DNA from: Diphasiastrum complanatum
Taxonomy: Eukaryota; Streptophyta; Lycopodiopsida; Lycopodiales; Lycopodiaceae
Direction of reading: 5' to 3'
Length of the DNA stretch: 64,000 bases
Assembly (NCBI GenBank): GCA_029204225.1
Contig: CM055106.1
Coordinates: 19,876,390-19,940,389 of the forward strand
Part shown: one piece after another, positions 11,140 through 22,993 of the stretch
How the letters are laid out: each line of letters starts with the position of its first letter
Position numbering within the stretch: the first letter of the stretch is position 1
The notes under the pieces: model-generated
Databases searched by the model: none
Told to the model about the DNA's origin: nothing
Seen by the model: only the letters and a program-made list of their open reading frames with translations
Made by a program: the position numbers and the translations under genes

Positions 11140-12129
11140 TGAAGAAACAAAGTATTTCTGATTACAAAGCCTTGCTAGCTTTCAGCCCTTCACCTGACAA
11201 AGATATTTAAAAACTCGAACATCTGGAGACACGAAACACGAAGAGTTTCACGAACACAAAAGTCAACGGAGACGAAGACGAACGGTTCATGAACACGAAG
11301 GATCCACGAACGAGATTCCTTTGTGGTCCAACAAGAGAGAAAAACAGACGAGGTAAATGAAACAAACGGTGGAAACAAAACCTGTTCTGTCCTCACGCTC
11401 CAAGGAGTACCACTAGAGATCACACAAGTACCCAGAAGTACAGAGATCTGACCTGATGGCATGACGTTAGCAGATACTTCCTAGGTCGTGGCTAATCTGT
11501 CACTCTTGTAATTCCCTGATTAGTTGTAGATGTATAATCACTCCAATCTTAGGTTTACATAGAGAGACCATAATTACTGGATAATACTTGACATATATCA
11601 GAACAGGATACACAGAGTGTAACTAAGAGAAGAGACACTGAAGAAGTCTAATGCTAGTAAGCAATCAAGACGAACACAAACAAAAGCTCCGTCTGTGTGC
11701 GAGAAGATAATTCTGTCTAGGATCAGAAGATCCAATTGTCCGCTAGTGAAGCAAGACTACTACTCGTGAGAGAACCGTGCTTCTCTCACGCCAACGCACT
11801 GCATGGATTTGCATGCAGTGTCCTGAAGAAATCAGAGAAAATCAATACAGATTATTTTTTGGTTGTGTCTGATCTTGGATGTTGAATGCTTATGCTGTTT
11901 ATTTCATATGTTAGAGTTTTCTTGTTCCTTTTGAATTTCTTACCTTGGTTGAAATTAAGTCGAATGCTGTATTAATTTTATGAATGTAGATCAGTAGTAA
12001 CTGACTAATCTCTAGAGGATTGTAGGAGTGTTTCAGCTGGCAGTGCCCAACGAACGCATCTAAACTCCATCCGAATCTTGAAAGAGAGTCGCGACTGTTT
12101 CATGAATTTTCTTCTCACGATTCTCATCA
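11140..12129 (+). repeat. 3' LTR of A1
   Basis: 990 bases, TGAAGAAAC...CTCATCA. It is followed by the target duplication AATTT and then gypsy integrase sequence. Confidence 0.9.
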
Positions 12130-12134
12130 AATTT

Positions 12135-12542
12135 AGCAGTGGAGTTGGATCATCCTTCCTCAAGGGTTTGGCTTCTACCCATTTGGTCAAGTAGTCAGTG
12201 GCTATGATGATATATCGAGCTTGGGAGCCACAAAGAGCTAGATGAATAGGGCCAACATAGGCAATGCCCCATTTCTCAAATGACATCTCATCCAATATAG
12301 GTCGTAGTGGCATTCTATCCTTTTCTTGGGTTCGTTTGGCACATGTCACACCTTTTAATCTGATAGTGAATATCTTTGAACATTGTGGGCCACCATAGGC
12401 CGTGTTGCAACACTTTCCTATTGGTAGCTTCGGTAGCGAAATGGCCTCTCCCTATTCTTTTGTGGATGATACTCTCTACTTGGGACACTTCATGTAGTAG
12501 GACACGGCAAGGTATGATTCCATCATTACAGATGCGATACAA
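12135..12542 (-). pseudogene. Ty3/gypsy integrase, N-terminal half (element G1)
   Basis: Minus strand: zinc finger region GHFATEATNRKVLQHGLWWP, then IKRCDMCQ. The start of the core follows, with FEKWGIAYVGPI (first catalytic Asp replaced, usual text WGLDFVGPI) and IIIATDYLTKWVEAKPLRKD. It stops where A1 inserted and resumes at 5881. Confidence 0.85.
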
Positions 12543-12590
12543 CTATTTTAATATCAATGTGAAAGAGGTAGATTTGATGATCAACCTGCA

Positions 12591-12998
12591 TCATTCGATC
12601 TTGTTCATCAGAGGGAGAGGACGTCCCGAGATAAGGTATCCAACGATGTCAATAGCCCACTCAAGGATGACATCGATGTGGAATAGGATGGTGTCAGGGA
12701 GTTCGCCATCAATCCCTCTACTCTCAAGAACATTGCGGATCCATGAGAGGTGATCAGCCAGATAGTGTTGTTTCCCCTTGCAAACAACTATTTTAAAATC
12801 GAACTCTTGGAAGAGCAGCAGCCATCGGGTGATCCTTTCGGTTGTGCATGGTCTATTTACTAGATACAATAGAGCTTGGTGATCTACAAAGAAAATGAAT
12901 GGATTGGCTAGTAGATAACGGTGGAATTTCTTCATGCTATATACCATGGCTAGCGCTTCTCGCTCTGTGGTTGTGTAGTTCATCTCCGCGGGAATCAA
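12591..12998 (-). pseudogene. Ty3/gypsy RNase H (element G1)
   Basis: MNYTTTEREALAMVYSMKKF, FIFFVDHQALLYLVN, RITRWLLLFQEFDF and KGKQHYLADHLSW are standard gypsy RNase H text. A linker to the integrase follows. Confidence 0.88.
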
Positions 12999-12999
12999 C

Positions 13000-14109
13000 T
13001 ACCTACTGGCGAAATAAATCCGATAATCCTTCTTGTACTCCCCAAGCTATGTTAGAACACTCCCTATGGCATAGTTAGAGCCATCTGTATAGACATGGAA
13101 TTCTATGGTCCAGATAGGAGGTCAAAGGTTTGGTGCAGTTACTAAGGCCTTCTTGAGTTTATGAAAAGCCTCAGTGGCTTAAACTGTCCATTCTAGTTGG
13201 ATAGTCATCTTGTAGATCAAATGAGACAGCTTAGCAAAATTCAAGACAAACCTCCAATAATAGTTGCAATGCCCCATAAAGATATATACTTCATATACAT
13301 TTTCTGGCTCAAGCAAAACAAGTATTATGCGGATCCTGTCAACATCAATAGCGATACCATATTTTAAAACTACATGGCCTAGCACTATGTCATGCATGAC
13401 CAGAAATTGACATTTGGCCGGGTTTAGAAAAATGCCGAATAATGAACACTTTCTCTAAGCAAGCTAGGTGTTGGGCTCTAGAGGAGTGGACACACAAGTT
13501 GTCCATGAAAATTTCAAAGAATTTTCAAAGAAAATCTTTGAAGGTGCTGGGAGCATTGCATGATCCAAATGGCATCACTCTATATGCATACATTCCCCAC
13601 TCGGTGGAGAATGCATTTTTGTGCTGATCTTTTGGGACTATCTGCACTTGATTATAGCCACTAAACCCATCTAGAAAGTTGTAGGCTTATGCTCCAACTA
13701 TTCTCTCTAATACATTTTTCATGAATGGTAGGGGAAAATGGTCCTTCTTGGTGACTAAATTCAGTTTCTTGTAGTCCACAAAAATTCTAAGTTTTCCATT
13801 TTTCTTAAGTACTACCATGATAGGTGATACCCAGTTTGTGTGTTCCATCTCGTAGATGAATCCTACATCTAGAAGCCTTTTCAACTCTTCTTGGATTAGC
13901 TGGGCATAGTGCAGATTAGATCGATAAGGCCTACTAATAGTGGGTTTTGCTCCATCAACCAATGGAATGGTGTGAACCACAACATCTGGTGATATGCCCT
14001 TTAGCTTAGTGTAATTCCAAGCAAGATAGTTGTGGTATTTGTGAAGAAGGGCCTTAAGATCTTTGAGTTCTTCTCCTTCTACGTCTTCTCCAATAGATAC
14101 CAATACCAT
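13000..14109 (-). pseudogene. Ty3/gypsy reverse transcriptase (element G1)
   Basis: The N-terminal part (14109-13687) reads ALLHKYHNYLAWNY, SRPYRSNLHYAQLIQEEL, WVSPIMVVLKKNGKLRI and VDYKKLNLVTKKDHFPLPF. The catalytic part and thumb (about 13690-13000) are broken into several frames. Fragments such as GHVVLKYGIAID and FMGHCNYYWRFV are still readable. No intact catalytic motif in one frame. Confidence 0.85.
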
Positions 14110-14118
14110 ATGACTTTC

Positions 14119-14830
14119 CTATCCCTTCTCAACTAGATCTATCTCTTTAGTTTGGGCAGGGCATTCATAAACGTTGGCTCCTTGGGAGGTGTCTTCTATT
14201 GGTTCTCTCTTAGCTCTGGGCATGACCACTGGCACTTCATCCATCTCGTAATCCTTGAAGTATTGTGGCACATCATGCATAGGCTTTGGTTCTTCAACGA
14301 CGTCTTGTCTGATTTTCTCATGTAATTCTTGGTTGGTCATCAACTCGGTCTTGATCCCTCATTTATCACTCTTGGCCTTCCACTCAGGAGTTTTAGCCTT
14401 ATACAAGGGTTTACGTTCTCATAACGGACTGGTGGTTGGTTGGCTGATTGTCAATTCCCATTCTATTTAGAGCTCGGTCAAGTTTCTCGACAGTCTTAAA
14501 TGGCTTCATGCCTAGATCTACAAAGGTGATGGAAAATTTTTCTTTCGGAGGGCCTCCCAACGAGGAATACAAAGTAATCGGCTCTTTTTCCTTGGCATGT
14601 GTTGGTGACTCTGATAGTGAATCAATTGTCGGATCTTTCACCATCTTAATGCTATTGTCCCATAACAAGACTTCTAGCTTGTAGAGAGCTTCATCCTCAG
14701 CTAGGTCCCAGTCTATGCATTCTCGCAAGAGATCGTTTATGGTTATCGGGATGCTAGTCATGGATCCGTCGATTATAGTATCCATTCGGCCTACTATAGC
14801 ATTGCCTTGTGGGGTTATGTTGTTATCAAA
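14119..14830 (-). pseudogene. G1 protease to RT linker
   Basis: Minus-strand frames 14785-14411 and 14343-14119 precede the RT of G1 in the right order. Text such as ITINDLLRECIDWDLAEDEA and SITFVDLGMKPFKTVEKL occupies the usual place of the gypsy protease to RT spacer. No DTG-type protease active site was found, so the protease itself may lie in the lost part. The element is cut off at about 14830. Confidence 0.55.
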
Positions 14831-16117
14831 TTTGGCCTAAAACTAGTCAAGGAAATGTTGACAATTTTCACACTCCCTCTTCAACTTTGCTTGCTAGTTT
14901 TACAACACTACTTTGATCTAACTTAAGAATGATTTCCATGTTAAGGACAGATCTCCTCTCAATTATCCTAATATGTACAGAACAATAAACTTCATAATTG
15001 ATATAGATAATAGTGTCCATATTGGATGTTTCACTATCTCTTACATCAATTTTACATTTCAAGATGAAACTAGTACATGAAGAATAATATAGAATGGGAA
15101 TGGAGTGATTCCTCCATGTTTCCACCTTTGAAATCTCTGTAAAACATCATCAAACATGTAACAAATGAAAGTGATGAATGCTTGCTTGAATGTCTTCTCC
15201 ATATTTCACTTCTTGTAAAGTGTGTGTTGAAATCCACCATGCATGAGCCTCCATTGCCTTCTTGCCATGAAGAACCATCAAGCCTTGGAAATCCATGAGT
15301 AAAAGAGTACAGCAATGATGCTAAGCCAGCTCCATACGACTCCACATAACTAGTAGGTAGCACTAGTCCTTCTTCAAGATCCATTGGATACAAAAAGATG
15401 ATCATAGATTCACCAAATTTTGACAATTTCCACTCATTGACATAATATAGCTCAAACATAAAGTTAGATGAGTAAAGTAAGTTTGAAAAAGACTTCCTTG
15501 CTGTTCCTTTTCCTTTACTTGAGTCTTCAATAATCTGCAAATACATATCCTTATTGCCTTGGCCATCTGATTCTTCTTTGATGCTCTTGACTAGCTTCAA
15601 ATTGCCAATTTTCAATCGGTGTTGATGAAGCACATTAAGATCAACCTCTTGATCTTCCTTTTGACCATCAAAACCATTGACCAAAACTTGTTTTCTAGAA
15701 CCATAAATGACATCCATTTCATGAAGACAACCATACATACGCATAACATCATCCACCCAAGATGTACCAAAACATGTGAGTAAAGCCAAGTTTGTACCTT
15801 CCACAACTTGCTTACCCTTCTCATCATATGTAAGTCTTTGCCTTGAGGATATTCTTGGAACTTGACTTGGAGAGGCACCTCTACCATCATCAACCATAGA
15901 TCTATCACCATCTAGAAAGTTAGGGGAAACAACATCAAGATTGTTAGTTTCATCCACATCAAAAACTTTCTTTGGCACATTGCCTTCTTCAAAGATGACA
16001 TCTTTAGAAATGAGAACTTTTCTTGTTGAAGGATCTTCTTTAGTTCTATAATCAAGAGTGATCTTGACAAAACAAGTAAACCAAAGATCCTACAATGCTT
16101 GACACTCGGCCTTCTAT
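14831..16117 (-). pseudogene. Copia family D relic with a 302-codon open frame
   Basis: The minus strand begins with the copia integrase to RT linker: PSTRKVLISKDVIFEEGNVP across two frames, then ISSRQRLTYDEKGKQVV. The expected RT and RNase H are absent. Instead one frame stays open for 302 codons (15978-15070) through unrecognised text (FMFELYYVNEWKLSKF, SYVESYGAGLASLLYSF). It ends at a purine-rich stretch GAAGAGGGAG followed by TGTGAAAATTGTC at about 14877, which looks like a PPT and LTR start. I infer an element with RT/RNase H deleted. A chimeric transcript cannot be excluded. Confidence 0.5.
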
Positions 16118-17209
16118 TGGGAGAGAGGGAGGAAGAATAAATGACGAACACGAATGAGAAACAAACTCGAACAAGAAACGAACGAGAACGAGAACGAGAA
16201 GCAAACTCAAATAAAAAATGTTCGTGCGTAGCGGAATGAGTTAAATGACTCTCGCCCTAAGCATGACTACACCTATCAGAATGAACAGAACTTTAGTGAT
16301 AGAAATCACAGTCATTCTAGATTACGTAGCCAAACATTTAAATGGATGAAGCGCTAGATGAATAATTTTCGCGAATTGCTAGACAAATTATCTATCGCGA
16401 ATGATTCATGAAGAGCTAGAATGTGCTCGACTGATAATTAGTTGCAAATTATTCGCGAAAGACAAGACTAAAAGTTAATCATCTATTACTAGAAAGAGAG
16501 ATCAGACAGAATGAATAATAAGCATAGCAATATTGACAGATCTAAAATGTAGAACAAATGAACTGTGTCAGATTAAGTATATCAAGTATACAAGTCAATT
16601 ATGCGGTAGAGCACAAGACTGTAGTGGACGAAACCACGTTCCCTACAAAGCTTATTTCTATATGTAATGAGGAATGAAACCTCCTTAACTTGTTCTAGAC
16701 TCATCTTGCTTCATCAGAATTCATCATCATCATCATCATCGAATACGCAGATGGTATTCAATATATATACATAATATTACAAGTGTGCAGCAAAAGTACA
16801 AAGTGGATGTGCTGTCTGTAGGAGATCGTGGGTGGCTGCAATCGTTGTCCAATTTGTTAGTGCAACTGCATGAGGTGAAGGCGAAAAGGGTGCGACGTCA
16901 GCTAGTACTGAAGTGAACATTGGTGATGATGCAAAAGTGCGTCACTCTTACGAATGGCCTTAGGATAAGATTTTAAAGGGTGCCTTATCTGTTAGGGCAC
17001 CTTTGGCATTCAGTAAGATAGTGTCCTATGTTTGCCTGTCACCATGACCTGTGTAAGAACATAGTGTCGCGATTCATTAGTCTTTTTTTCGTCTGTGCGA
17101 ATTTGCGTGTAAAAATACAGATTGCATGACAACGTTACAAAAATATGCAACATGAATGGAGGCAGATTAAAATTGGGATTTAAGAGAGTAGGAGGAGTAA
17201 ATCCAACAA
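16118..17209 (-). repeat. 3' LTR of copia B1
   Basis: The minus strand starts TGTTGGATTTACTCC at 17209 and ends near CTCTCCCA at 16118. It shares the conserved stretch GGCTACGTAATC...GATTTCTATCACTA...TCATGC with the B-family LTRs at 22308 and 55827. A GAT trinucleotide run (ATC on plus, 16725-16740) lies inside. The matching 5' LTR was not found. Confidence 0.75.
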
Positions 17210-17216
17210 CCCCCTT
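17210..17216 (-). other. Polypurine tract of B1
   Basis: AAGGGGG on the minus strand, directly before the LTR start. Confidence 0.7.
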
Positions 17217-17880
17217 AATCTGGATCCGTGAATGCCTTGATCTTCAGACTTAGCAATGCACAAAATCTGTTGTGTGCATTAACACTAATTGCTTTCGTAA
17301 AAATGTCTGCAACCATGTCCTGCATTTTGTAGTACGTTAAGCTCACCTCTCTGTCGAGAACCTTGCCCCTGATGTAGTGATATCTTATCTCAATGTGCTT
17401 ACTCCTAGAATGAAATCTAGGGTTGGCCGATAAGGCAATAGCACTTTGGTTATCACAAAACAAAATTGTAGGGCTGTACTGATACAGATTGATGTCTGAC
17501 AACAAATTTCTCAACCAAAACGCTTCCTTAATAGATTGAGAAGTAGCAATATATTCTGCTTCAGAAGAAGAAAGTGCAATAGAGGTTTGCTTACGACTGT
17601 TCCATGAAATAGGACCTCCATTGAAGAAGAATGTAAATCGAGATGTGGACTTACGATGGTCTGCATCTCCTCCCTAGCTTGCATCAGAATATCCACTGAG
17701 CTGATGAGGATTGTCGTTGCTGACATCTCCATAGCAGATGCACTGGTCCATGATAGCTCGAATATATCTCATGACTCAAATAAGAGCCTTTCAATGAGTA
17801 ATTTTAGGATTAGCCATGTATTGGCTGAGTGAGTTGACAGTAAAAGAGATATCTGACCTTGTACAGACCATTGCGTACAT
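17217..17880 (-). pseudogene. B1 copia RNase H
   Basis: Minus-strand text IALSSSEAEYIATSQ, FCDNQSAIALSANPRFHSRS, KHIEIRYHYIR and MVADIFTKAI is classic copia RNase H. The upstream part (17880-17520) is broken into frames with stops. Confidence 0.85.
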
Positions 17881-18857
17881 GAGAGATCTGAGTATCCATC
17901 GATACGGGTATTCTCTCATTTGCTCCTCTTCCTGCTTTGTCTGGGGACATTGATCCTTTCACAAATACAGACCTGGATCCATTGGTGAGTGAGCTAATTT
18001 ACAATTCATCAAATTGTATCCTTAAGAATATTATGAAGATACTTTTGTTGAGTGATGTAAATCAGTCAATTTGCTCTGTCTTTGTGGATTTGAATTCCAA
18101 GACAGAAGTGAGCTTCGTCCAGATCAGTCATGTCAAATTCTAAGAATAGCATATGTTTTGAATCCTTGACCAGATTGGCATTGTTGCCGAAGAGCAACAT
18201 ATCATCAACATACAAGGTGATGATAATGAAGGATTGCAGCACTGACTTTGAATAAATGTTGCAATTAGCAGTGCTTGGTTTAAATCCTTGTTCAATGAGG
18301 AATGTGTTGATCCTCTGAAAACAAGCTTTGGCAGACTGTTTCAAGCCGTACAGTGCTTTATGGAGTTTACAGACATGATTCTTCATGCCTTCTAGAACGT
18401 ATCCTTCGGGCTGGATCATGTAGATATCTTCTTGTATAACTCCATTCAGATAGGCTGTTTGTACATCGAGTTGATGTACTTCGAGGTCGGCAGCTGCAGC
18501 ATAAGACAGGAGCATTCGGATCGATGAATGTTTGACGACTGGACTAAAAGTCTCACTGTAGTTGACATCTGGGATCTGGGTGAATCCTCGTGCTACCAGT
18601 CTAGCCTTCCTTTGATCAATCGCTCCGTTGGCGTTATATTTGATCTTAAATATCCATTTGCAATCAATAATATTGCAGTCAATACGAGCTTTGACTAATG
18701 ACCATGTCTGATTCTTGATTAGAGAGGAATACTCTTTGTCCATATCTTCTCTCCAGAGATCAGAGTCTGGTTGGCTAAGTGTCTCTTTGACTGTCGTTGG
18801 TTCCTGTATTAAAAGATAGACAGACTCAAGAGTATACCTTGTGGGTTGTCTGCGCAC
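17881..18857 (-). pseudogene. B1 copia reverse transcriptase
   Basis: A 263-codon open frame (18857-18066) reads WSLVKARIDCNIIDCKWIF, ARLVARGFTQIPDVNYSETF, LDVQTAYLNGVIQEDIYM, LYGLKQSAKACF and the catalytic LYVDDMLLFG. The YVDD is intact. The RT end beyond 18066 is frameshifted. Confidence 0.88.
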
Positions 18858-18947
18858 TCAACTTGATCTTCTGGGAGGATTCGACTGATGAACTACTCTT
18901 GGGATATGTTGCTGGGTAGCAGCAACATCTTCGTCTGATTCGTTGTC

Positions 18948-19893
18948 TCAAAGTGGGTCGACGATAGACGTTCCTACGCCAGAAGCTCGGATTGTCATGT
19001 CAATGGTAGGTGATGAAGGTTCTTCTTGAGCAATATCCTTGCCTTTGAGGTCGATGAACTGATCCTCGATAAAGACTGTATCCCGGCTATACAAGATTTT
19101 CTGGGTATCTGGATCGTACAGCTTGTAGGTGTTATCAGACGAAGTATATTCGATCAAGATGGCCTTTAGACCTTGGAAGTCCAATTTTTTCCTTGTGTCC
19201 TTTGGGATCTGTGCGTAGGCAATGCACCCAAACACTTAGGTTCTTCAAAGAAGGCTTGGAGCCTGTCCACACCTCATCGGGTGTCTTGTCTGAGAGGGCT
19301 TTAGTCAAACATCTGTTCTGGATGTAAGCTGCAGTGGAGACAACTTCAGCCCAGAACCTCTTGGGCAACGATGCATGTGCTAGCATACACTTAGCAGATT
19401 CGACCAGAGTTCGGTTCTTCCTCTCAGCTAAGCCATTAGACTGAGGACTGTAAGGAGTGATGAATTGCTGCTCAATGCCTTGGCTTTAACAGTACTTTTT
19501 GAACTCGACAGAGATATATTCTCCACCGTTATCTGACCTTTGGGTCTTGATCGTCCTTCTAGTCTCCTTTTCTGCATGCTCCTTGAAGATTCGGAAGCAG
19601 TTGAAGGCTTCTAATTTCTTCTTTATGAAGTACACCATCGTTCTTCTCAAAAATTTGTCAATAAAGGTTATAAAATACTTGGCTTCCTTTAGCAAAGGAT
19701 TTTTCATCGGGCCACAAATATCTGAATGTACAACATCTAGCAATCCTCTAGCAACATGCTGATGGCTTGACTTAAATGGCTTCTTAGTCTGTTTTCCAAC
19801 TAGACAATCTTGACAGACAAGTAGCTCGACTGTTTCGCGAGGATAGTCGAGATCAAGAAATAGATTGTCTAGACATTCATTGTACAACAACAT
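18948..19893 (-). pseudogene. B1 copia integrase
   Basis: Order on the minus strand: CQDCLVGKQTKKPF (end of zinc finger), VHSDICGPMKN (first Asp), QRSDNGGEYISVEF (second Asp), then a stop at about 19487. It continues with KRFWAEVVSTAAYIQNRC and a frame break near 19235. The tail follows (CIAYAQIPKDTRKKLDFQG, LYSRDTVFIEDQFIDLKGK). Confidence 0.87.
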
Positions 19894-20416
19894 AATTTAA
19901 ATGACCAAGTCTATAATGCCAAAGTAAACCTTTATTTGATTGAATTGAAGTACCGAGAGCCTGATTAGAGGCAGAATAACAATGACTTAATTTATACAAG
20001 TATTCATGTCTCTTTCCGAGTGCTAGGATCTTGCCTGTCCTATCAACTACTTTACATTGGTCACATTTGAATTCTACTTTGTGTCCTAGATCTGTGATTC
20101 TGCTTACAGAGAGCAGATTCATGAATAACTTAGGTACATACAGAACTTTGGAGAGTAGCTTAGATTGATCATTTGCAAAGCATAATCTTATAGTTCCTTC
20201 ACCTTTAATAGCTTGTGTGCTATTGTCGCCAAGGTGAACGAATTTCTGGGTACTATAAGATGTATAGGACTCGAAACAGCCAATCAGGCTAGTCATGTGC
20301 TGAGTGGCTCCGGAATCTAGGAACCAAGAACTGTCACCAGATGCTTCTTGATGGTTGGTCATGAAGGCATCATGATCCGCTTTTTGAATGGGCTGTGGAG
20401 CTTCTACAGCTGCCAC
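19877..20416 (-). pseudogene. B1 protease and pre-integrase domain
   Basis: DSSWFLDSGATQHMTS carries the Asp-Ser-Gly protease active site. VLYVPKLFMNLLSVSRITD and LLWHYRLGHLN mark the pre-integrase zinc finger. The open frame is 179 codons, the longest undamaged piece of B1 after the RT. Confidence 0.85.
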
Positions 20417-21229
20417 TTGATTCGACTGCCCTTTGTTGTCGTTCTTCGCTTGAAGTATTCGGTAGTCTTGTATTTCATGGTTGTTTCGTTTGTAGTATCT
20501 GCAGAATAGCCTCTTCTTTGTCTACGGATTTGACTGTTCCTTGTGACGAGCTGGTTTCTGGTCTGGCTTTGATAGCTTCGGGCCTTTCTTCTTCTTCTGC
20601 TTTGTCGTGCCCTTGTTGGTGTACAAGGCATGAGAATCAGCTAAGGAACTTGAGGCCTCGTTCCTTCGCGTGTCTTCCTGCAACAACATAGTGATGACTA
20701 TCGAAAGAGTCAACTCTGGATGAGTCATAATGATTATCATCCAGCTGTCATAAGAACTTGGCAAGCTTATAAGCAGTTGCATCACTGCGTCTTGATCGTC
20801 TACGACAGATCCGACAGCAGCCATTTGCCTTAGTTGGTTCTTGAATTGATTAATGTGATTTCGCAAAGAATCACCATTCGTCATCTTGAGAGAATAGAAT
20901 TTTTTTCTGAGATGTAGCTTGGAAGCTATATCTCACACTTCGTTTAGTGTGCTCAAAATGTCCCAGACTTCTTTCGATGTCTAAGCCTCAGATACATGGC
21001 TGATCTATGTATCCGTGATGTTGAGGATGATCAGCGCGAAAGCTTTTCCATCTTTCAGCTTCCATTTGACGATTGCCACATCGTCCGCTTTGGGTTTCCC
21101 TTCTGCACCTGTGACAACGTCATACAATTCTTTTGCCATTAGTACAGTCTTCATCTTAAATTTTCACAGATGGTAATTGGCTCCATCAAGCTTGTACATG
21201 AGAGGACTGGCTTTCCCTTGGGAATCCAT
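20417..21229 (-). pseudogene. B1 gag
   Basis: Initiator ATG at 21229 (MDSQGKASPLMYKLDG). A TGA stands at the conserved Trp position (NYHL-stop-KFKMK, about 21177). A better frame from 20884 gives DSLRNHINQFKNQLRQMAAVG and LLISLPSSYDSWM. The zinc knuckle near 20480 reads CRYYKRNNHEIQDY, where B3 has CRYCKRNNHE. Two Cys are therefore changed to Tyr (G-to-A), which would abolish metal binding. Confidence 0.8.
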
Positions 21230-22084
21230 GTGAAAGAATTAGTTTAAGTGATAGGAGAAACTATCAGTGACTTAAGAATGAAAATTTGATACTGAAAAAT
21301 ACAATTTTGAATTTTGTTTCTTCTACTTGGCATTTACACATCGAATAACATTACAAGAATATCATGTCCATATTAAAGAATTTTGGACTAGGAGCACAAT
21401 TTCAATTTCAATTTCAATTGAGATTGTGTTATTTTGATTTTTAGATCAATTTTTATATAATCAACTGGTTCAAATAATTTCATTTATTTTTTAATGTACA
21501 AATCAAATATTTCAAATGTTGGAGGAGAGAGACTTTGCAAACAAAATAGAATATATAATAATAGACTATTATTTATTTGACGACAAGTTAAAGGCCTCAA
21601 GGTGGAGTTTGATGGAGATGCTTGTTTGATAAAAAGGAAGGATGTCTTGATTGGAGTAGGTTAGATAAAGTTTTGATGGAACCCTGTACGTAGAAAATCT
21701 CATCTTGTACAACTATGCTCGTCCATGTACAAATCCCATGTGAAAATTCTGACTTATCTCTCTTTTCCCTTTTCTCTTTTTTCCTTGTAAAAATGCCCTA
21801 GAAATGTCTTGAACAGCCTGAAATGAGCACCATTATTATTTTTAGCAGTCCTTGCTCTTGTCATTATTGTCCTCTATTGCAAATGAATGCATGGTCATGT
21901 ATGTCCAAAACAATTCCAGCCCAAACGCAAGTTAGACTCAATGTTTGACAACACTTTTAGTAAATAGCAGGAGTTTCTGATTAGAAATTCTCGTAAATCT
22001 GGCATCCAATTGGGAAACGAACTGTGCATAGTGCAAACACTAATAATTTGGCACTGATAGGACCAAATTTCAAAAATAATAGTA
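21230..22084. other. B1 leader remnant and AT-rich DNA, no gene
   Basis: 21230-21310 still resembles the B leader next to the B3 gag start (TTGATACTGAA). Beyond that the expected PBS and 5' LTR are missing. 21310-22084 shows no coding motif. Confidence 0.5.
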
Positions 22085-22307
22085 GCATATGACAAGAACT
22101 CTGAATGCAATAAAGATAGTAGTTGATTCAGATTAATGTGTAGAAATACACGCTAGTTTGATGCTATGAGCACAAGACAATAGCGGATGAAATCGCGTGC
22201 TCAAGACACTATCTCATGACTCTTATAAGAGCCTTCCAATGGGTAATGCTAGGATTAGTAGCCATGAATTAATTGAGTGAACTGACCGCAAAAGCGATAT
22301 CAGACCT
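22085..22307 (-). pseudogene. B-family LTR scrap joined to B2 RT tail
   Basis: 22085-22200 resembles B LTR sequence read on minus (CTGAATGCAATAA, GACGAAACC-like, compare 16615 and 56130). From about 22205 it becomes RT/RNase H spacer sequence matching 17770-17870 (CTCATGACTC, TAAGAGCC, GATATC). It ends at the solo LTR insertion point. Confidence 0.6.
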
Positions 22308-22841
22308 GTTGGATTATTCTTCTTCTTACCAATTGTCTAATCGGTTTTAATTTCCATCCAATAATTATCTAGTTTTGTGGATTTTTCCGTGTGTTTACAC
22401 AGTCTGCAGAATTACAAGTGTTTTTACACAGTTTGCAAGATTACACAAAGTTTACAACAATGTCGCATTTTTTTCGTGTAAAAATGCAGTGTCGCATTTT
22501 TCGCATTTTTCACCTGTTAGGAATCTCGTGCAAATATGCAGAGTCGCATTTTTTACTTTTTTCAAAGAGCCTCAAATGTTAAAAAAATGACTCTATCAAA
22601 GTGTGGGGCAACCCTAAATGAGATTTAAGGGCACCTTCGACTTTTTCGACATTTTGCGAACGACAATGTCGCCTGTGGCTATTTTAGTTCATTTCTGCAG
22701 AGCTACAGTTTTGGTTCATTTATGCAGACAGAACGTTTACGGTCAATTTCACCGCTTATCAGCAATTAATGACAAGGATCAGATGGATGCCAGCCGATCA
22801 CCAGCCAATTGGCAATCACAATTGATGACCTAATTTCTTAG

Positions 22842-22850
22842 TATAAATAG
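22842..22850 (+). promoter_or_regulatory. TATA box of B LTR promoter
   Basis: TATAAATAG in the middle of the solo LTR. The same box with the same neighbours (CTTAGTATAAATAG) is present in the B3 LTR at 56426-56434 on minus, supporting a conserved U3 promoter. Confidence 0.65.
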
Positions 22851-22914
22851 TTGTTCATATTCATACAGATTAATTCATTGAAAACCAGAATTATCAGAAG
22901 TGCTTGAATAGTTA

Positions 22915-22916
<2 letters not shown>

Positions 22917-22990
<74 letters not shown>
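22917..22990. repeat. (CT)n microsatellite inside solo LTR
   Basis: Thirty-seven CT units, located about 70 bases after the TATA box. The B3 LTR has only about four CT units at the same position. Confidence 0.95.

Positions 22991-22993
<3 letters not shown>

Larger units (their letters stand above)
5887..12129 (+). mobile_element. Complete Ty1/copia retrotransposon A1, nested in gypsy G1
   Basis: Length 6243 bases with two LTRs starting TGAAGAAACAAAG and ending CTCATCA, a PBS, gag, protease, integrase, RT, RNase H in copia order, and a PPT. It is flanked by a 5-base target duplication: AATCT at 5882-5886 and AATTT at 12130-12134. Removing the element joins CATACAGG-AATTT-AGCAG and restores the gypsy integrase text ending in the AKFLYEN motif. 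All coding regions are decayed by stops and frameshifts, so the copy is not autonomous. A second copy (A2) sits at 56808-61345. Confidence 0.93.

Noticed and set aside
15070-15978. Host gene of 302 codons
   Set aside because: Its N-terminal third is copia integrase/RT linker and its end runs into a PPT-like and LTR-like start, so an element origin is more likely.
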